From NCBI RefSeq assembly GCF_003597395.2, contig NC_133770.1, positions 81,291,591-81,355,590 on the forward strand: a stretch of DNA of 64,000 nucleotides, read 5' to 3'. Below the pieces are notes generated by a model, which had not been told where the DNA came from, ran no database searches, and worked only from the letters and a program-made list of their open reading frames with translations. Every line of letters begins with the position of its first letter. The stretch's first letter is position 1. This document shows, one piece after another, positions 23,576 through 34,841 of the stretch. This DNA comes from Chelonoidis abingdonii (lineage: Eukaryota > Chordata > Testudines > Testudinidae). The position numbers and the translations under genes were made by a program.

Positions 23576-24560
23576 AAATGTAATAGAGACAAGGTGGGAA
23601 AGGTAATATCTTGTATTGGGCCAACTTCTCTTGGTGAAAGAGACAAGCTTTTGAACTTACACAGAGGTCTTCCTCAGATATGGGAAAAGTACTCAGTGTC
23701 ACAACTAAATACAAGGGTGGAAAAGATAAGGAGTTAACGCATGTTGCAAGAGACCTTTCAAGATGAAATGGCTAGTTAATGCCTCTACAATTATAGGACA
23801 AAGGAGGATTAGTGGTTACAGATTGTTGTAATGAGCCATAAATCCAGTGTCTTCATTGAGTCCATGATTTTTGGTATCAAGCAAAGTTCTGCATTTAAGT
23901 TCCCAGGCTTGTATTTTGAAGGAGTTGAGCAGGTTTCCTTTGAAGACAAGGACTCGGAAGTCAGATATGGAGTGATCGTTTTGTGAAGAAAGTGTTCACT
24001 CACAAGTGATTGGGCATTTTTATCTTTTATTATTTTTCTGTGTGAGTTCACTTGAGAGCATAGTATCAGAGGGGTAGCCGTGTTAGTCTGGATCTGTAAA
24101 AGCAGCAGAGAATCCTGTGGCACCTTATAGACTAACAGACGTTTTGGAGCATGAGCTCATGCTCCAAAATGTCTGTTAGTCTATAAGGTGCCACAGGATT
24201 CTCTTCTTGAGAGCATAGTGACTGTCTTGTGTCACCCACAGACCAGGACATACCAATTCTAAGCGGCACCAGCCTCTCATAACAACAGATGCAAAACTTG
24301 CAGACATAGTCCCACTTCTACAACGATCAATACCCCCACAACAAATCTTTCAAGATTCATGGGTCCTATATGTGCTTATCAAACCATGTGGTGCACCTCA
24401 TCGAGTACACTAAATGCCCCAATAACAACTGTGTGGATGAAACAAGACCATCACTACGCTCTCAAATGAACTTATCTTTTATTGGACCAATTTCTGTTGG
24501 TGAAAAGGACATTACCTCACCCACCATGATGCCTCTAATATCATGGAATCAACACAGCTA
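23576..24560. mobile_element. Penelope-like element with inverted 5' half
   Basis: The left part (23576-24064) reads on the minus strand: K-I-I-K-D-K-N-A-Q-S, E-H-F, and I-P-K-I-M-D-S-M-K-T-L-D are the C-terminal endonuclease region, ending at the terminal repeat ttgggccaacttctcttggt. The right part (24220-24560) reads on the plus strand and holds the preceding protein segment: H-L-I-E-Y-T-K-C-P-N-N-N-C-V and E-T-R-P-S-L-R-S-Q-M-N-L. The two parts are adjacent in the protein but in opposite orientation here. A second small insertion (24065-24205) sits close to the breakpoint. Confidence 0.75.
24065..24205. mobile_element. Small palindromic Penelope-derived insertion with 14-bp TSD
   Basis: The 14-mer cttgagagcatagt occurs at 24051-24064 and again at 24206-24219, exactly flanking the insert. 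The insert starts with Penelope end text (gtagccgtgttagtctg) and continues into a near-perfect palindrome. Its arms are 24107-24155 and 24156-24204, 49 bp each with one mismatch, and contain caccttatagactaacagac. Confidence 0.85.
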
Positions 24561-24599
24561 CAACAAAACTGCAAAGAAAGAAAAGTGTGATTTATATTA

Positions 24600-26090
24600 A
24601 GAACCTAGAGCCTGGTTCCTACATTAAGTATCAGCAAGAGGAAGGGGAGCTGTCCCATCTGTAGAGAGAAAGAGCTGAGGACTCTGCAATGACAAGCTTT
24701 TTCTTTGTGGGTAGATGCTAAATCAAGTGATACGTCTCCAACTGCTGGCAGGCAGAAGTGTAACCCAAGCACAAACTGTCACAGAATGTACAGAGAATAG
24801 ATATTGTATGACTAGCACATTTCTACCTGCGTAATGTATGCAGAACTTTAGTTTATGCCATGGCAAATGACAGCATTTGCCCAAATTACCTGCTTTGCAC
24901 AGGACATGGTGGTTGAGGACGTTTAGTGTTGATGCTCCATTGGAACCGTAGTAGAAAAGGTAAGGGGTACAGCTATGAAGGAATGCTTGAACTCATGTAC
25001 CAAGCATGCTAGACAAGACAACAATGGTTAATCTAACTACATGTTATAATGCAATGTATACCACAGGTTTATTTTTTCTAAATATAGGAATATGAGTAGA
25101 GAAAAAGATTACAAAGGCAAGAGGGGGTCCTATATTTCCTATACTGTTGACTCCTAAAAACTGCCATGAAGAAGGAGGAATATATACTGAATATCATTCG
25201 TCTGTCTTTTCTCTTGTAATTTTTAAATCTCAAAAAGGACAGCTGGGTGGGCTACAGGAAAATAAAGGACAGCTTTCTTCTCCTTTGCCAATATGGTCTC
25301 TGTCTCCAAAAGATGTGTTATGCATAGATCGTAGGTTCACAAAGTTTTCACTCTACTTAGTATTGAAGGTACAAAGGGGTTCCGAGCTTATCCATCAATT
25401 TTGCTGTGCTTTCTATATTAACTTACTGAGGTTCTTAACGTCTCTTCCCCAAGAAAAACGGGCAGAAGTGGTGAAAAAAAGAAATCACAGTCTTTACTGC
25501 ACATTTAGAACTGAAACCCACCCATGCAGGACCCAGTATTTCCTGATACTGATTATTGACCAGAGGCTAGTAAATATGGCATACCAAATCCTATCTTTTG
25601 GGGGAAGAAAAAGACAGGAGAGGGAGAGGCTGGTGCACAGAATGTTCAGACCTACCAATTCTGGTTTTGGCAGTGACAATTTCACTCAATACATTCATAG
25701 GAAGGGTGGAAAAATAGTTATTGGTTTATGGGGTCTCAAGGGATTTCTTCTAGTAGTGCTCAGCTGATTAATTCTTTCTTGTATACCTCTCCTGGATTGT
25801 TAACTATCAATACTTCTAAAACATGTAAAACAACAGCTTTTCTGCATTGCTGATTACGCTAAGTCAGTGGAATCAGCAGAGCACAAAAAAATAACTATTG
25901 CTCACCTATGACACTGAGTCCAGCACTAAAAAAATGCACTAGACTACACAGGTCATATATGAACACAGGTATGGCTATTACAGCAGGCACCAGAAAGTGG
26001 AAGACATTAATCTGGTCCATGCAAAAGATCAGGCTTTGCTTCAGCTCCAGCGTTTGGCATAGAAGGAAGTCTCCTGGAATCTTATAAAGG
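24600..26090. other. SNRK intron; contains a 206-codon open frame of unknown meaning
   Basis: No repeat family was recognised. The longest open frame in the window outside SNRK, at 25147-25767 on the plus strand, has no recognised domain, no splice context and a mixed composition. It is described as a finding and not called as a gene. Confidence 0.4.
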
Positions 26091-26098
26091 CACTAGGA

Positions 26099-26313
26099 CA
26101 GTGGTCGCCAAAGTGAGGGACGGAGCAGGGCCCAGCCCCGTGCATAGATGTGGGGAGAGAGCACCACCCAGCCTTGCTCTGCCCCAGCCCCAGGTCCCTT
26201 CCTGGCCCCAGTTCCCATCCCCCACCTGTGACTCTGTTCCTGGCCTGGAGGGGAGCCAACACATTACATAACTGGTAAGGGGAGACACTAAAGCAAAAGT
26301 TTGGGCACCCCTG
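26099..26313. mobile_element. hAT MITE with perfect 8-bp TSD
   Basis: It begins cagtggtcgccaaagt and ends tttgggcacccctg. The 8-mer cactagga lies immediately before (26091-26098) and after (26314-26321). It is 215 bp with a GC-rich interior and no coding capacity. Confidence 0.88.
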
Positions 26314-26628
26314 CACTAGGATATTCAAGACATATGGAGTGATAAAATATTCTGTCATTTACTGAGAACTCTATGCTTGAAGAAAGATTCTAACTCGGAA
26401 AGAGGGAATCTCACATCATGGGGATCAACATTTAGGGGCTGAAGCCTCCATGCATCAACCTGACTTCAACATATGGGGAGTACCGAACAATTCAAAATCG
26501 TCAAAGAGCTGCAGTGAACACTGCAGAATAAGCATCTCAAAATGAGTCATGATTCCTAAGTGGCATGTGCTATTTGCATAGATATTTTTTCCTTGACACT
26601 TGGTATGTTGATTTTGGGATTGCAGTTT

Positions 26629-26866
26629 TAGGGCTAGTCTACACTGGCAATGCTAAAGCGCTGCCACAGCAGCGCTTTAACATGGCTTGTGCAGTCACAG
26701 CTCTCAAAAGCCACCTCCACGAGGGGTGTAGCTACCAGCGCTGGTGCACTGTTTACACTGGTGTTTTACAGTGCTGAAACTTGCTGAGCTCGGGGGGGGG
26801 GGGTGTTCTTCACACCCCTTAGTGAGAAAGTTGCAGCGCTGTAAATTGCCATTGTAGACAAGCCAT
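26629..26866. mobile_element. MITE with TIR related to GGGCTAGTCTACACT
   Basis: The left end gggctagtctacactggcaa and the right end ttgccattgtagacaagcca are inverted. The interior has inverted pieces built on agcgctttaac/cagcgctg and a G11 run at about 26793. It is similar in end sequence to the MITEs at 33162 and 51489. Confidence 0.75.
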
Positions 26867-27323
26867 TAGTAGGAGATAAACATAAGCCTGATGCTGTCTT
26901 CTTGAGCGTAACAACTAGTGACACTACCCTTGAACAACTATTCAGACAAATAATGGTTTAATTTACCACCGCCCCAACCCAAAGATCTGTGACAACTTTG
27001 TGTAATGCAAATGTGTGGAGAGTCTCAGGCTCAAAACATTTCAAAGGAACAAATTCAATCAACTTTGATAAAGACTGAAAGAGGCCACGAGATTAAAGAC
27101 GTTGTAGTAACACTGGCAAGAAGCTACTTAATCAGTGCTAACAGAAGAATTAACAAGTTAAGGAAACTGCTAGTAACATAGCAGGGAATTTTAACGTTGG
27201 AAGCTCTGTAAAAATAATATCAATAAAAACTTCCTGGCACCTGAGAAACCAGATTCTAGATAATATGTTGGTAGTATACAACACTTCTATGAATGCTATC
27301 AAATTACTTAATATTTTACTTAC
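26867..27323. other. SNRK intron with nothing recognised
   Basis: AT-rich sequence up to the donor of exon 27465-27324. Confidence 0.5.
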
Positions 27324-27465
27324 TCTTTACATTCTTTGGACACATGCGATGGCACTGTGTATTTGCAGTCCATGATCATAGTCAGTGTTTCACTGTCATT
27401 TGCTTCTTGGAATGGTGGTTGTCCACATACCAACATGAATAGGATAACACCCAGGCTCCATATAT
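27324..27465 (-). CDS. SNRK: SNRK kinase-domain exon (subdomain IX region)
   Basis: A 142-nt exon. The acceptor is ...atttacag before 27465 and the donor is AAAGA/gtaagt with GT at 27323-27322. It reads [18 protein letters not shown], then [17 protein letters not shown] and [10 protein letters not shown]. This is the D-x-W-S-x-G subdomain IX and following helices of a CAMK/AMPK-type kinase. The first two bases complete a GAT aspartate codon begun in an exon that is not in this window. The upstream lobe with the Gly-loop, the VAVK lysine, HRD and DFG was looked for on both strands and not found before 64000. Confidence 0.96.
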
Positions 27466-28539
27466 CTGTAAATTACAATACATGTTTTAAACTTATTGCT
27501 TGAGACAGAAAAAATACTGCCAATGTAAAGTGTTTGCTAAATTTCTATTAAGGTTTCTAACTAATTTAAACGTTATCATCAGACTGTCTTTATAGGAATT
27601 AACAATTCCTTTTGTAATAAATTTACAATTCCTTTGTAATAAAGTATAAAATAGAGTAGGCTCTACATTTTATTGACAGCTTTATGATTTTGGATAGAAG
27701 AACCAAAATTGATTTAAAAGCCATGCAGGAAAATATGGGCGTGCATTACAATCTTAAATACATATCTATTTCCTGACACCTCAGTTTTTGCTGCATTTAA
27801 TACTGAATTTCAAAAAAAAAAGTTGATTTTTTTACATGGTTAAAGCTTTATGATTGCTCATGATTACAATTAATTGTGAGTAAAACTTCTGAATTTGTTA
27901 ACAGAATCCCATCTCATTTTGTGGCAAATGTTTATTCAAAGTCAGAGAATATTTTGCCCATTCAAAACTACAGAATTTATAGACTACCTCATAACTGAGT
28001 ACAGATTACTGAAAACCAAGTTTGTAGCTACTGTGTCTGCCCCTTCCGGAGGTCTAGAATAAACAATTTTCAATATTTACGTGTTACTGGATGAAGCACT
28101 GGAACAACCTTCATTTTTAAGATTTTGGGGATAATAAGGAATTACGTTTTTTATTTTACTGGTAAATCCCAAATTACATTTCTCTATTCATTTTATTATA
28201 AATATTTTAATCCAGTTCACTACTTGTAATTGGTATTATCATCCCCTTTAAGCAGTTGGGTTTAAATTTTTCTAAATTATTTAGGAACAGCCAAACATAT
28301 AATGCAGTTAACACATGGATTTCTAGTAAACACCTTCCAGTTACATCTTGTAAGAAAAAACAATATTAAATTTTCTTATTTCCTTATAAGGTGACATACA
28401 CCAAAAGATTAAAAGTAATCATAGTAGCACATCTGAGCATTATGTCACTTTTTTCTACAACATGCAAATGCTTCAATCTGTTGAGTGAATTTTAAAAAGT
28501 TAACTCTCAGAAGGAAGCACGACTAAGAAACTTCACAAG
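27466..28539. other. Start of the large SNRK intron; nothing recognised
   Basis: AT-rich sequence with no repeat or gene identified. The intron runs from here past the window end. Confidence 0.55.
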
Positions 28540-29640
28540 ACAAATGATAGTCAGCAAAAATGAATGGGGCAAGCACTATCTCCAGCTCATTTTCTTGCAA
28601 ATATTCTGAGTACTTGGTACCAGGGTCAAACCTTAACTGCTGAAGAAAGGAGTTGGCTATGACATGGACATCCAGCAATCACCCCTCCATAATGCCAGCT
28701 ATAATAAACTTCAGAGCTAAGGGTGAACCATTCAAGAAATATGTTTGCTGATGATGTTTTAAAGAAAGTCACACCAGTGAACTTGTGGAAGTCACTTAAG
28801 CACTTGGATTCAGAGTCTGTTGAAGTGATAATCTCACTTTTAACAGCAGTAGCTTTTTCTGCCAGTGTAGAAAGAATATTTTCTTCCCAGTTTGGACTAA
28901 TTCATTCGGGACCTGAAATATCAAGAAAGCTTGTTTTTCTTTTCCAGATTATGAACAAACAGGAAAATGAAGGTGAAGACGACCGAGTTAGCTGCAGAAG
29001 CCAATATTTTACATTTCTCATGTTGACCTGCCTGACATAGTTGATTTAATTTTTGTTGGGTTTTTTTAAATTTCATTTAACTATTTTAGTTACAAACAAT
29101 TTTAACAAAAACAAACCTGATTTTAAAAAACTTGAATGTTTAACAAAATTCAAAAATTGGTATGCTTGTCTTGTTAAAATATTATATGTTTGCTGATGAA
29201 GAAAAAAATCCAAAATATGTAACGTTGTTGTTTTAGTTAAATAAAACAATTTAAATGTTGATCTGATGATATTCTCCTCCTAATACAGCATAGCAAGAAA
29301 ATCCTTCAAATATTAATGATTAATTGATAGATAGTTGATTTGGAGATAGTTCACCTCCCAATGACTTCATAAATATCTGCTTCAATTACCTTTGGTTTGG
29401 TTATTTCATTTACATCATTCATTTTCTGATATAGCTGTAAAACTAATCTGAAAAGTTTTCAAAATAAATCACTTAAAAACATATAGTGTGTACCTTCTAA
29501 AAAGGGAACCTACATCTATCTCTGAGTTGTGAAGAATATGTATTAAGCTTATAACAACCAACAAGAATGCACTTTTATGCACGAGTCTTCCTGACTAGTA
29601 ATTTAAATCATGATTTAAATCAATTTGAGCATGACCCCAA
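28540..29640 (+). mobile_element. hAT transposon 3' half
   Basis: This contains the C-terminal end of a hAT transposase (28723-29040 and the preceding degenerate text from about 28585). A long AT-rich 3' UTR follows, and then the doubled motif catgatttaaatcaatttga near 29608-29627, which resembles the subterminal repeats of this family. The 5' part is missing. Confidence 0.65.
28723..29040 (+). pseudogene. hAT transposase C-terminal (dimerisation) fragment
   Basis: This is an open stretch of 105 codons with M-F-A-D-D-V-L-K-K-V-T-P-V-N-L-W, then D-S-E-S-V-E-V-I-I-S-L-L-T-A-V-A and the hallmark S-A-S-V-E-R-I-F-S-S. That hallmark is the hAT-C motif in which the Glu/Arg pair is conserved. A short in-frame loss after F-G-L-I-H-S removes residues normally present before K-L-V-F-L-F-Q-I-M-N. 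Upstream text in the same frame (L-S-T-W-Y-Q-G-Q-T-L-T-A-E) supports a longer ancestral protein broken by stops. The true copy is older and incomplete, and the Met start is arbitrary. Confidence 0.75.
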
Positions 29641-30440
29641 GACAGTTGGCCAGGCTCTGGAACTCCTTGCCATGGAGGGTCATAGAAAGGGGGAGGGTTG
29701 CAATATAGATGTCAGAGTAGTTAACATATTCAAAAAGAGACAACTACATTTCGCTTAACTGTGTGAAAATCATATACATTTATTCATGTTTAGAACAATT
29801 ACGCATGCTGCTAGTAATTTATTCTTTGTATAGTTTGGCTAAAAAAATAAATAGGAGCAATTCAGTCAAGTTTTCTTTAGAATTCTAATTTATGGTAAAT
29901 ATTAACCCAGAGAATCATTTGATTTGTGCTAATGATGGCTTGTGAGCTCTATGCTGCAGGCACTGAGCACCGTGGCCTCACTACAGCAATACATGTAAAT
30001 TCAGTGGAACTATTCATGAATTTATGTGCTTCAGTAATTTGCCAGAGTGGTACCAGAGTGTTGAATACTTTGCAGGCTCAACCCCTACAACATTAACTTC
30101 TCTAAAAGTTCTACAGGATATATTTGTAGTGAATGCTTTCCTAGTGTAAGTCTAAAGAAGTGATTCTCTTTCACCATAAAGCTGAGTTGCAATAAATTTG
30201 AAGAGGACGTCATGGAGTATTCTCCCCACACACAAATACAGACTGTAAGAACCCATTTCTATTTATGCACAGAGTACATTCAGTTCATGTGTTTCATTAA
30301 CAGACAACTACTTCATTTTCATGAGCCTTCAATGTACTACTAAAATGTTTTAATTAACCTACCTTGTCTAAAAATCTTGTTTAAACATACCATCTATGAT
30401 TTTTCTGTATTTCTATATTTTAATTAGCATTTTAAGAGAG
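29641..30440. other. SNRK intron with nothing recognised
   Basis: AT-rich. No gene or repeat was identified with confidence. Confidence 0.45.
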
Positions 30441-30752
30441 CTAAGCAAATAGTACATCTTCCTCCTCCCCACCCAAGTCAAGTGCTGAAGCTATCTTTAG
30501 AAATTTCACACTAGTATCTTCTTTGCATTTTGTCAAATTTGCAGCGAAAGTGTTCTTAAAACAAACAACATGTGCTGGGTCATCATCCAAGACAGCTATA
30601 ACATGAAATATATGGCAGAATGCAGGTAAAACAGAGCAGGGGACATACAATTCTCCCCCAAGGAGTTCAGTCACAAATATAATTAACACATTATATTTTG
30701 AATGAGCGTCATCAGCATGGAAGCATGTCCTCTGGAACGATGGCTTAAGCAT
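30441..30752 (-). pseudogene. Inverted segment of hAT transposase
   Basis: A 103-codon open stretch reads F-V-T-E-L-L-G-G-E-L-Y-V-P-C, P-A-F-C-H-I-F-H-V-I-A-V-L-D-D-D-P-A-H and L-K-I-A-S-A-L-D-L. In related hAT copies this sequence lies upstream of the C-terminal part and on the same strand. Here it is reversed. The last residues after A-L-D-L (G-G-E-E-E-D-V-L-F-A) are read-through into unrelated sequence. It is a fossil fragment and not a gene. Confidence 0.7.
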
Positions 30753-31316
30753 AAAGAGGCATATGAATCTTTAGCGCATTTGGCATGTAAATATCTTGCG
30801 ACCCCATGTGAACAGTGCCATGAGAACGCCTGTTCTCACTTTCAGGTGACACTGTAATTAGGAAGTGGGCACCATGATCTCCTGTAATGTAAACAAACTT
30901 GTTTGTCTTAGCAATTGGCTGAACAAGAAGTAGGACTAAGTGGACTTGTAGGCTCTAAAGTTTTACATTGTTTTGTTTTTGAGTGCAGTAACGTAACAAA
31001 AAAATTCTACATTTGTAAGTTGCACTTTCATGATAAAGAAATTGCACTAAAGTACTTGTATGAGGTGAACTGAAAAATACTATTTCTTTTGTTTCTCATT
31101 TTTACAATGCAAATATTTGTAATAAAAATAATATAGATTGAGCACTGTATACTCTGTGTTCTGTGTTGCAATTGAAATAGATATATTTGAAAATGAAGAA
31201 AAACACCCAAAAATAGTTAACAAAATTCAATTGGTATTCTATTGTTTAACAGTGCGATTAATCGCAATTTATTTTTTTGAGTTAATCGCGTGAGTTAACT
31301 GCAATTGACAGCCCTA
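30460..31316 (+). mobile_element. hAT transposon remnant with an internal inversion
   Basis: The 3' half (about 30705-31316) is plus-strand: I-S-M-E-A-C-P-L-E-R-W-L-K-H-K, then L-A-H-L-A-C-K-Y-L-A-T-P, a frame change to E-R-L-F-S-L-S-G, and an AT-rich tail. The tail ends with gcgattaatcgcaattt-type repeats and the terminal sequence ttgacagcccta. The adjoining 260 bp (30730-30470) carries the preceding transposase segment but on the minus strand. The 5' TIR was not found. Confidence 0.75.
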
Positions 31317-32689
31317 ATAAAAGCTGCTAGTAATTAAGTTGGAAAAGGTTGGTTTTTAATACCATCAAATGAAAAAAATAAGACAAATTCTTGATCATAG
31401 TCAAACTTCAATGAAGTACTGAACTGCCTGCATAATATTTTTAGCATTACATACTTTTATGTTTCTAAGGAAGCCATCACTTTCACATATGGATGAAACA
31501 AAGAACAGGTTTAACAAAGATTCAAAAACAGGGCTTGAAGACTTTTTGCATTGCTGAGATACTTTAACACTTTCTCTGAACATGGTAGCTGCAATAATTC
31601 TGTGCTGTCAAAGTTCAGAACGATAAACTATTCCAAACTTAATTAACAATGCTGTATTTTGAAATATTCCAGGCAAATGTGATATTATTTCCTCATAACA
31701 ATCTGTACTTTTTCACTCTGAATTTTGTAACACATTGTGTTCTAATGCAACCAGGAAATCACTGCGGGTAGAAACAAAGATGCAGTTTTCACTCCCACCT
31801 CTTTCTCTAAAGAAACTGTGGTTGAAGAGAGAACTTTAAGCTCATTGCTCTTCACATCACAAGCTACAGGCAAAATGACTTAGCCAGGAGTCTCAGGGAC
31901 ACAAATTACTTGCTTGAATTGAACTTTAAGAGTTTTCTGAGAACTAGCAACAGTATCTAAATGGAAATAATATATCTGAAAGGAAGCCTAAGCTTAACTT
32001 GTAAAAGGAAACAGACTATTAGAGAAGATACGAGACCACTGAAAAACTTGGCACACTCTCCTCCTTTAATGGCATAGAGAACTGAGGCATGAACTCAGTT
32101 TACTGACAAACAAGGCCTATTGTCTACAGCCTTTTGCAGGGAAAGTAATGCATCTGTTGAGGGAGCAGACCTTTCCAAAACTATGGCTTTAGAAGAATGC
32201 CTAAAATTCTTACTAGTCTACTGCAAGGACAAGAGAAGCTGGAAGAACTGAGTTGTTACAAAAAAAAAAAAAAAAAAAAATCCCTGGAGGGAATCCCACC
32301 CCAAGAGCCATGAGGTTGAAAGCGCCCCTCCAATGCAAGGACATTATTAGAAATCTCTCTTTACTAGGGGAATAGTCAGTCATTGAATGAATTGTGGGCT
32401 ACATGAAGAGATGTAGCAAAAAAACGATCAAAAAGTACGAACATCTGGCAAAATTTCAATGCTTCCCTCTTAAGGTGGCTAAACCTTCACCTAAGCACTC
32501 AACTAGTGATCATGCCACAGAGAGAATGAAAAGAAGTGGTAAGTTGACCCACCAACAAATCCAGAAGACCTTTTCAGTGCCCCATCTGTTTTCTTTTCCA
32601 GGAATCTTACAGAGTGGCATACTTTTCATGAAAAAGATACCAATTAGTAGACTTTACAACCAAAAGTTTTGCCTAACAAGAAAAACGAG
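31317..32689. other. SNRK intron; A-tract
   Basis: No gene was seen. A pure A run lies at about 32259-32280, possibly the tail of an old retroposed copy whose body I could not identify. Confidence 0.45.
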
Positions 32690-32925
32690 AGAAGGATAGT
32701 CTAGTGGTTAGGGCATGGACTGGAACTCAGGAAACCTGAATTCAATTCCCAGCTTAGCCACAGACTTTCTGTGTGGCTCTGAAAGTCAGTTAATCTACCT
32801 TCTGCCTCAGTTCCCCACTTACAAAATGATCACTGAGAATAAAATCCATTAATGACTGTGAGGCACTCAAATACCATGGTAATGAGAGGCAATTAAGTAC
32901 TTCAAGAGATAGAGGGAGCTTAGCA
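32690..32925 (+). mobile_element. tRNA-derived SINE (turtle Cry-type)
   Basis: A box-like agtctagtggttagggcat lies near 32698 and B box-like gaattcaattcccagc near 32739. A SINE body follows (tgtgtggctctgaaagtcag, then gcctcagttccccacttaca), with a tail ending near gaggcaattaagtac. The order and spacing fit a pol III tRNA-derived SINE in sense on the plus strand. Confidence 0.82.
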
Positions 32926-33161
32926 ATATGGATGGGTAGTGCAAACTCTGACTCAGGTGCTGCCACAGGCATACTGATGACATTAGAGAAGTGATGAAGT
33001 GAGAGTGGACTGTCCAGTTCCAGTTACTTAACAAAAGGCAAGTTCCCCCTACATCAGTGGCTGAGTTAATCAATCTGATTCTCCGAATTTTGCTTTGGTG
33101 ATAACTTTACGTAAGAAAATCAAATGGTCTTACATGAATAGCTTAAAGAAATGTAGTTCTT

Positions 33162-33395
33162 TTAGACTTCGTCTGCACTACGCACCTTTTAGCAACATAG
33201 CTGTGTCACTACAGCCATGCCGCTTAAAGGCACGCAGTGCAGCTGCTGTTTGTCGGCAGGAGAGAGCGCTCCTGCCAACAAAGCACTGTTCACACTTTCT
33301 GTTGATAAAACTTTTGTCGTTCAGGGCGTGGGGGGTTTAACACCCTTGAATGACAAAAGTTTTGCCGACGAAGTTCCAGTGTAGACAAAGCCTTA
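33162..33395. mobile_element. MITE with TIR related to AGGCTTTGTCTACACT
   Basis: The left end ttagacttcgtctgcacta and the right end agtgtagacaaagccttag are inverted. The interior holds a second inverted pair (gataaaacttttgtcgttca / tgacaaaagttttgccga). No coding capacity. Confidence 0.78.
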
Positions 33396-34841
33396 GTTAC
33401 AAAGACTCAGTCTCCTCACTGAACATGGCAGATGACTTTCCCAGTGACAAGAACCACCTTGTACAATAGAAACTGACAGTTATGAGCACCTCGGGAATGG
33501 AGGCTGTTCATAACTGAACAAAACATTATGGTTATTCTTTCAAAAGTTTAAAACTGAACCTTGACTTAGTACAGCTTTGAAACTTTACTATGCAGAAGAA
33601 AAATTGTGGTTTCCCTTTATTTTTTTAGTAATTTACATTTACCGCACTACTGTACTGTATTTGCTTTTTTTTTTTTTTTCCTTTGAGTCCCTGCTGTGCC
33701 TGGCTCTGTACTTCTGGTTCCAAATGAGGTGTGTGATTAACTGGTCAGTTTGTAACTCTCAGATTCTACTGTATTCTGTCTACCAATCTGTTGTTTTCAG
33801 TCTAACAGACCTAAAGATTGTGATGTGGTAGGCTGAACAAAAATGAGCTGGAGCCTTAGAAGCTGCAGCCGGCTTACTTATTTTAGGTAGGAGAAACTGT
33901 GCAGGAGGGCCTGACTTGAGAACTTGCTCCCAAAGGCTGCTATGATTAGAAAAGCAAGGTCTGTCATAGAAGAGTGTCCATGGTCTATCATACAGAGACA
34001 ACTTAAGAAGAGAGGAGAGACTCCTACATATTATTAGAGAAATCTATGCTGCTTGTACCAGCTTTTCTAAGCTGCTACTTGAAGTAAACACCCACATTAA
34101 CAAGTGTGTTTCAGACTATCTTCACTTAACTGTTAAATAGACTGAAAAAATACCCTGAGGGTCTTTTCTCCCTGTCCCATTTCTATTTTTTTCTGGGTTG
34201 TGATTCATCTTGAGAGAAAATTTAAGACACACTGGAGCAGGAGCCTGCTGCTACAACTCCAAGCAAGGCAGAGTGGGAGCTGCGATCGGCCGGACCTGAA
34301 GACGGGGCAAACACATCGGCCCGACCTGCCAGGGGCTTTCCCTACACAAGCGGCGACCCCTGTTTGAGAAACCCTGGTCTTGTCAACGATGCAGATTCCA
34401 TTTTACAAGTAAGAAATTAAGGGAGAATGATTCTTACTTATTCATCATACCATAATTCCACTAGGGCTTCTGGTGGCTGACCACAAAAAACTAAGCTTCA
34501 GATGTTAATCTAAAATTGTTAATATATACCATCCATCAGTAATTTATTGAAAGTGCTATGTTTTCAGATTCATGTTCACTTTCCATTAAAGGAATAATTT
34601 AAACATTAAAAATGGGATCACTGGGACAGTTACACAGATGAAAAACACCAGTTGGGTTACCTTACTTATCTCCAAAAGGAAAGGACTGTTGCACACAATA
34701 TACTATTGACTGCTTTTAGTTTAGGGTTAAAATAACCATTGAGACTTCCACTACTCTTGCTAGACTATTCAACAGTAACAGACCACACTGAATTTCTTCC
34801 TCTCTTGCCCCCAATATAGTATATGGGGCTTCATTAGGAGT
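33396..34841. other. SNRK intron; end of a nonautonomous hAT near 34378
   Basis: Mostly unrecognised. The segment 34230-34378 is GC-richer with CpGs and ends cccctgtttgagaaaccctg, like a hAT terminus; its partner end was not found. A T-run is at 33667-33680. Confidence 0.4.
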
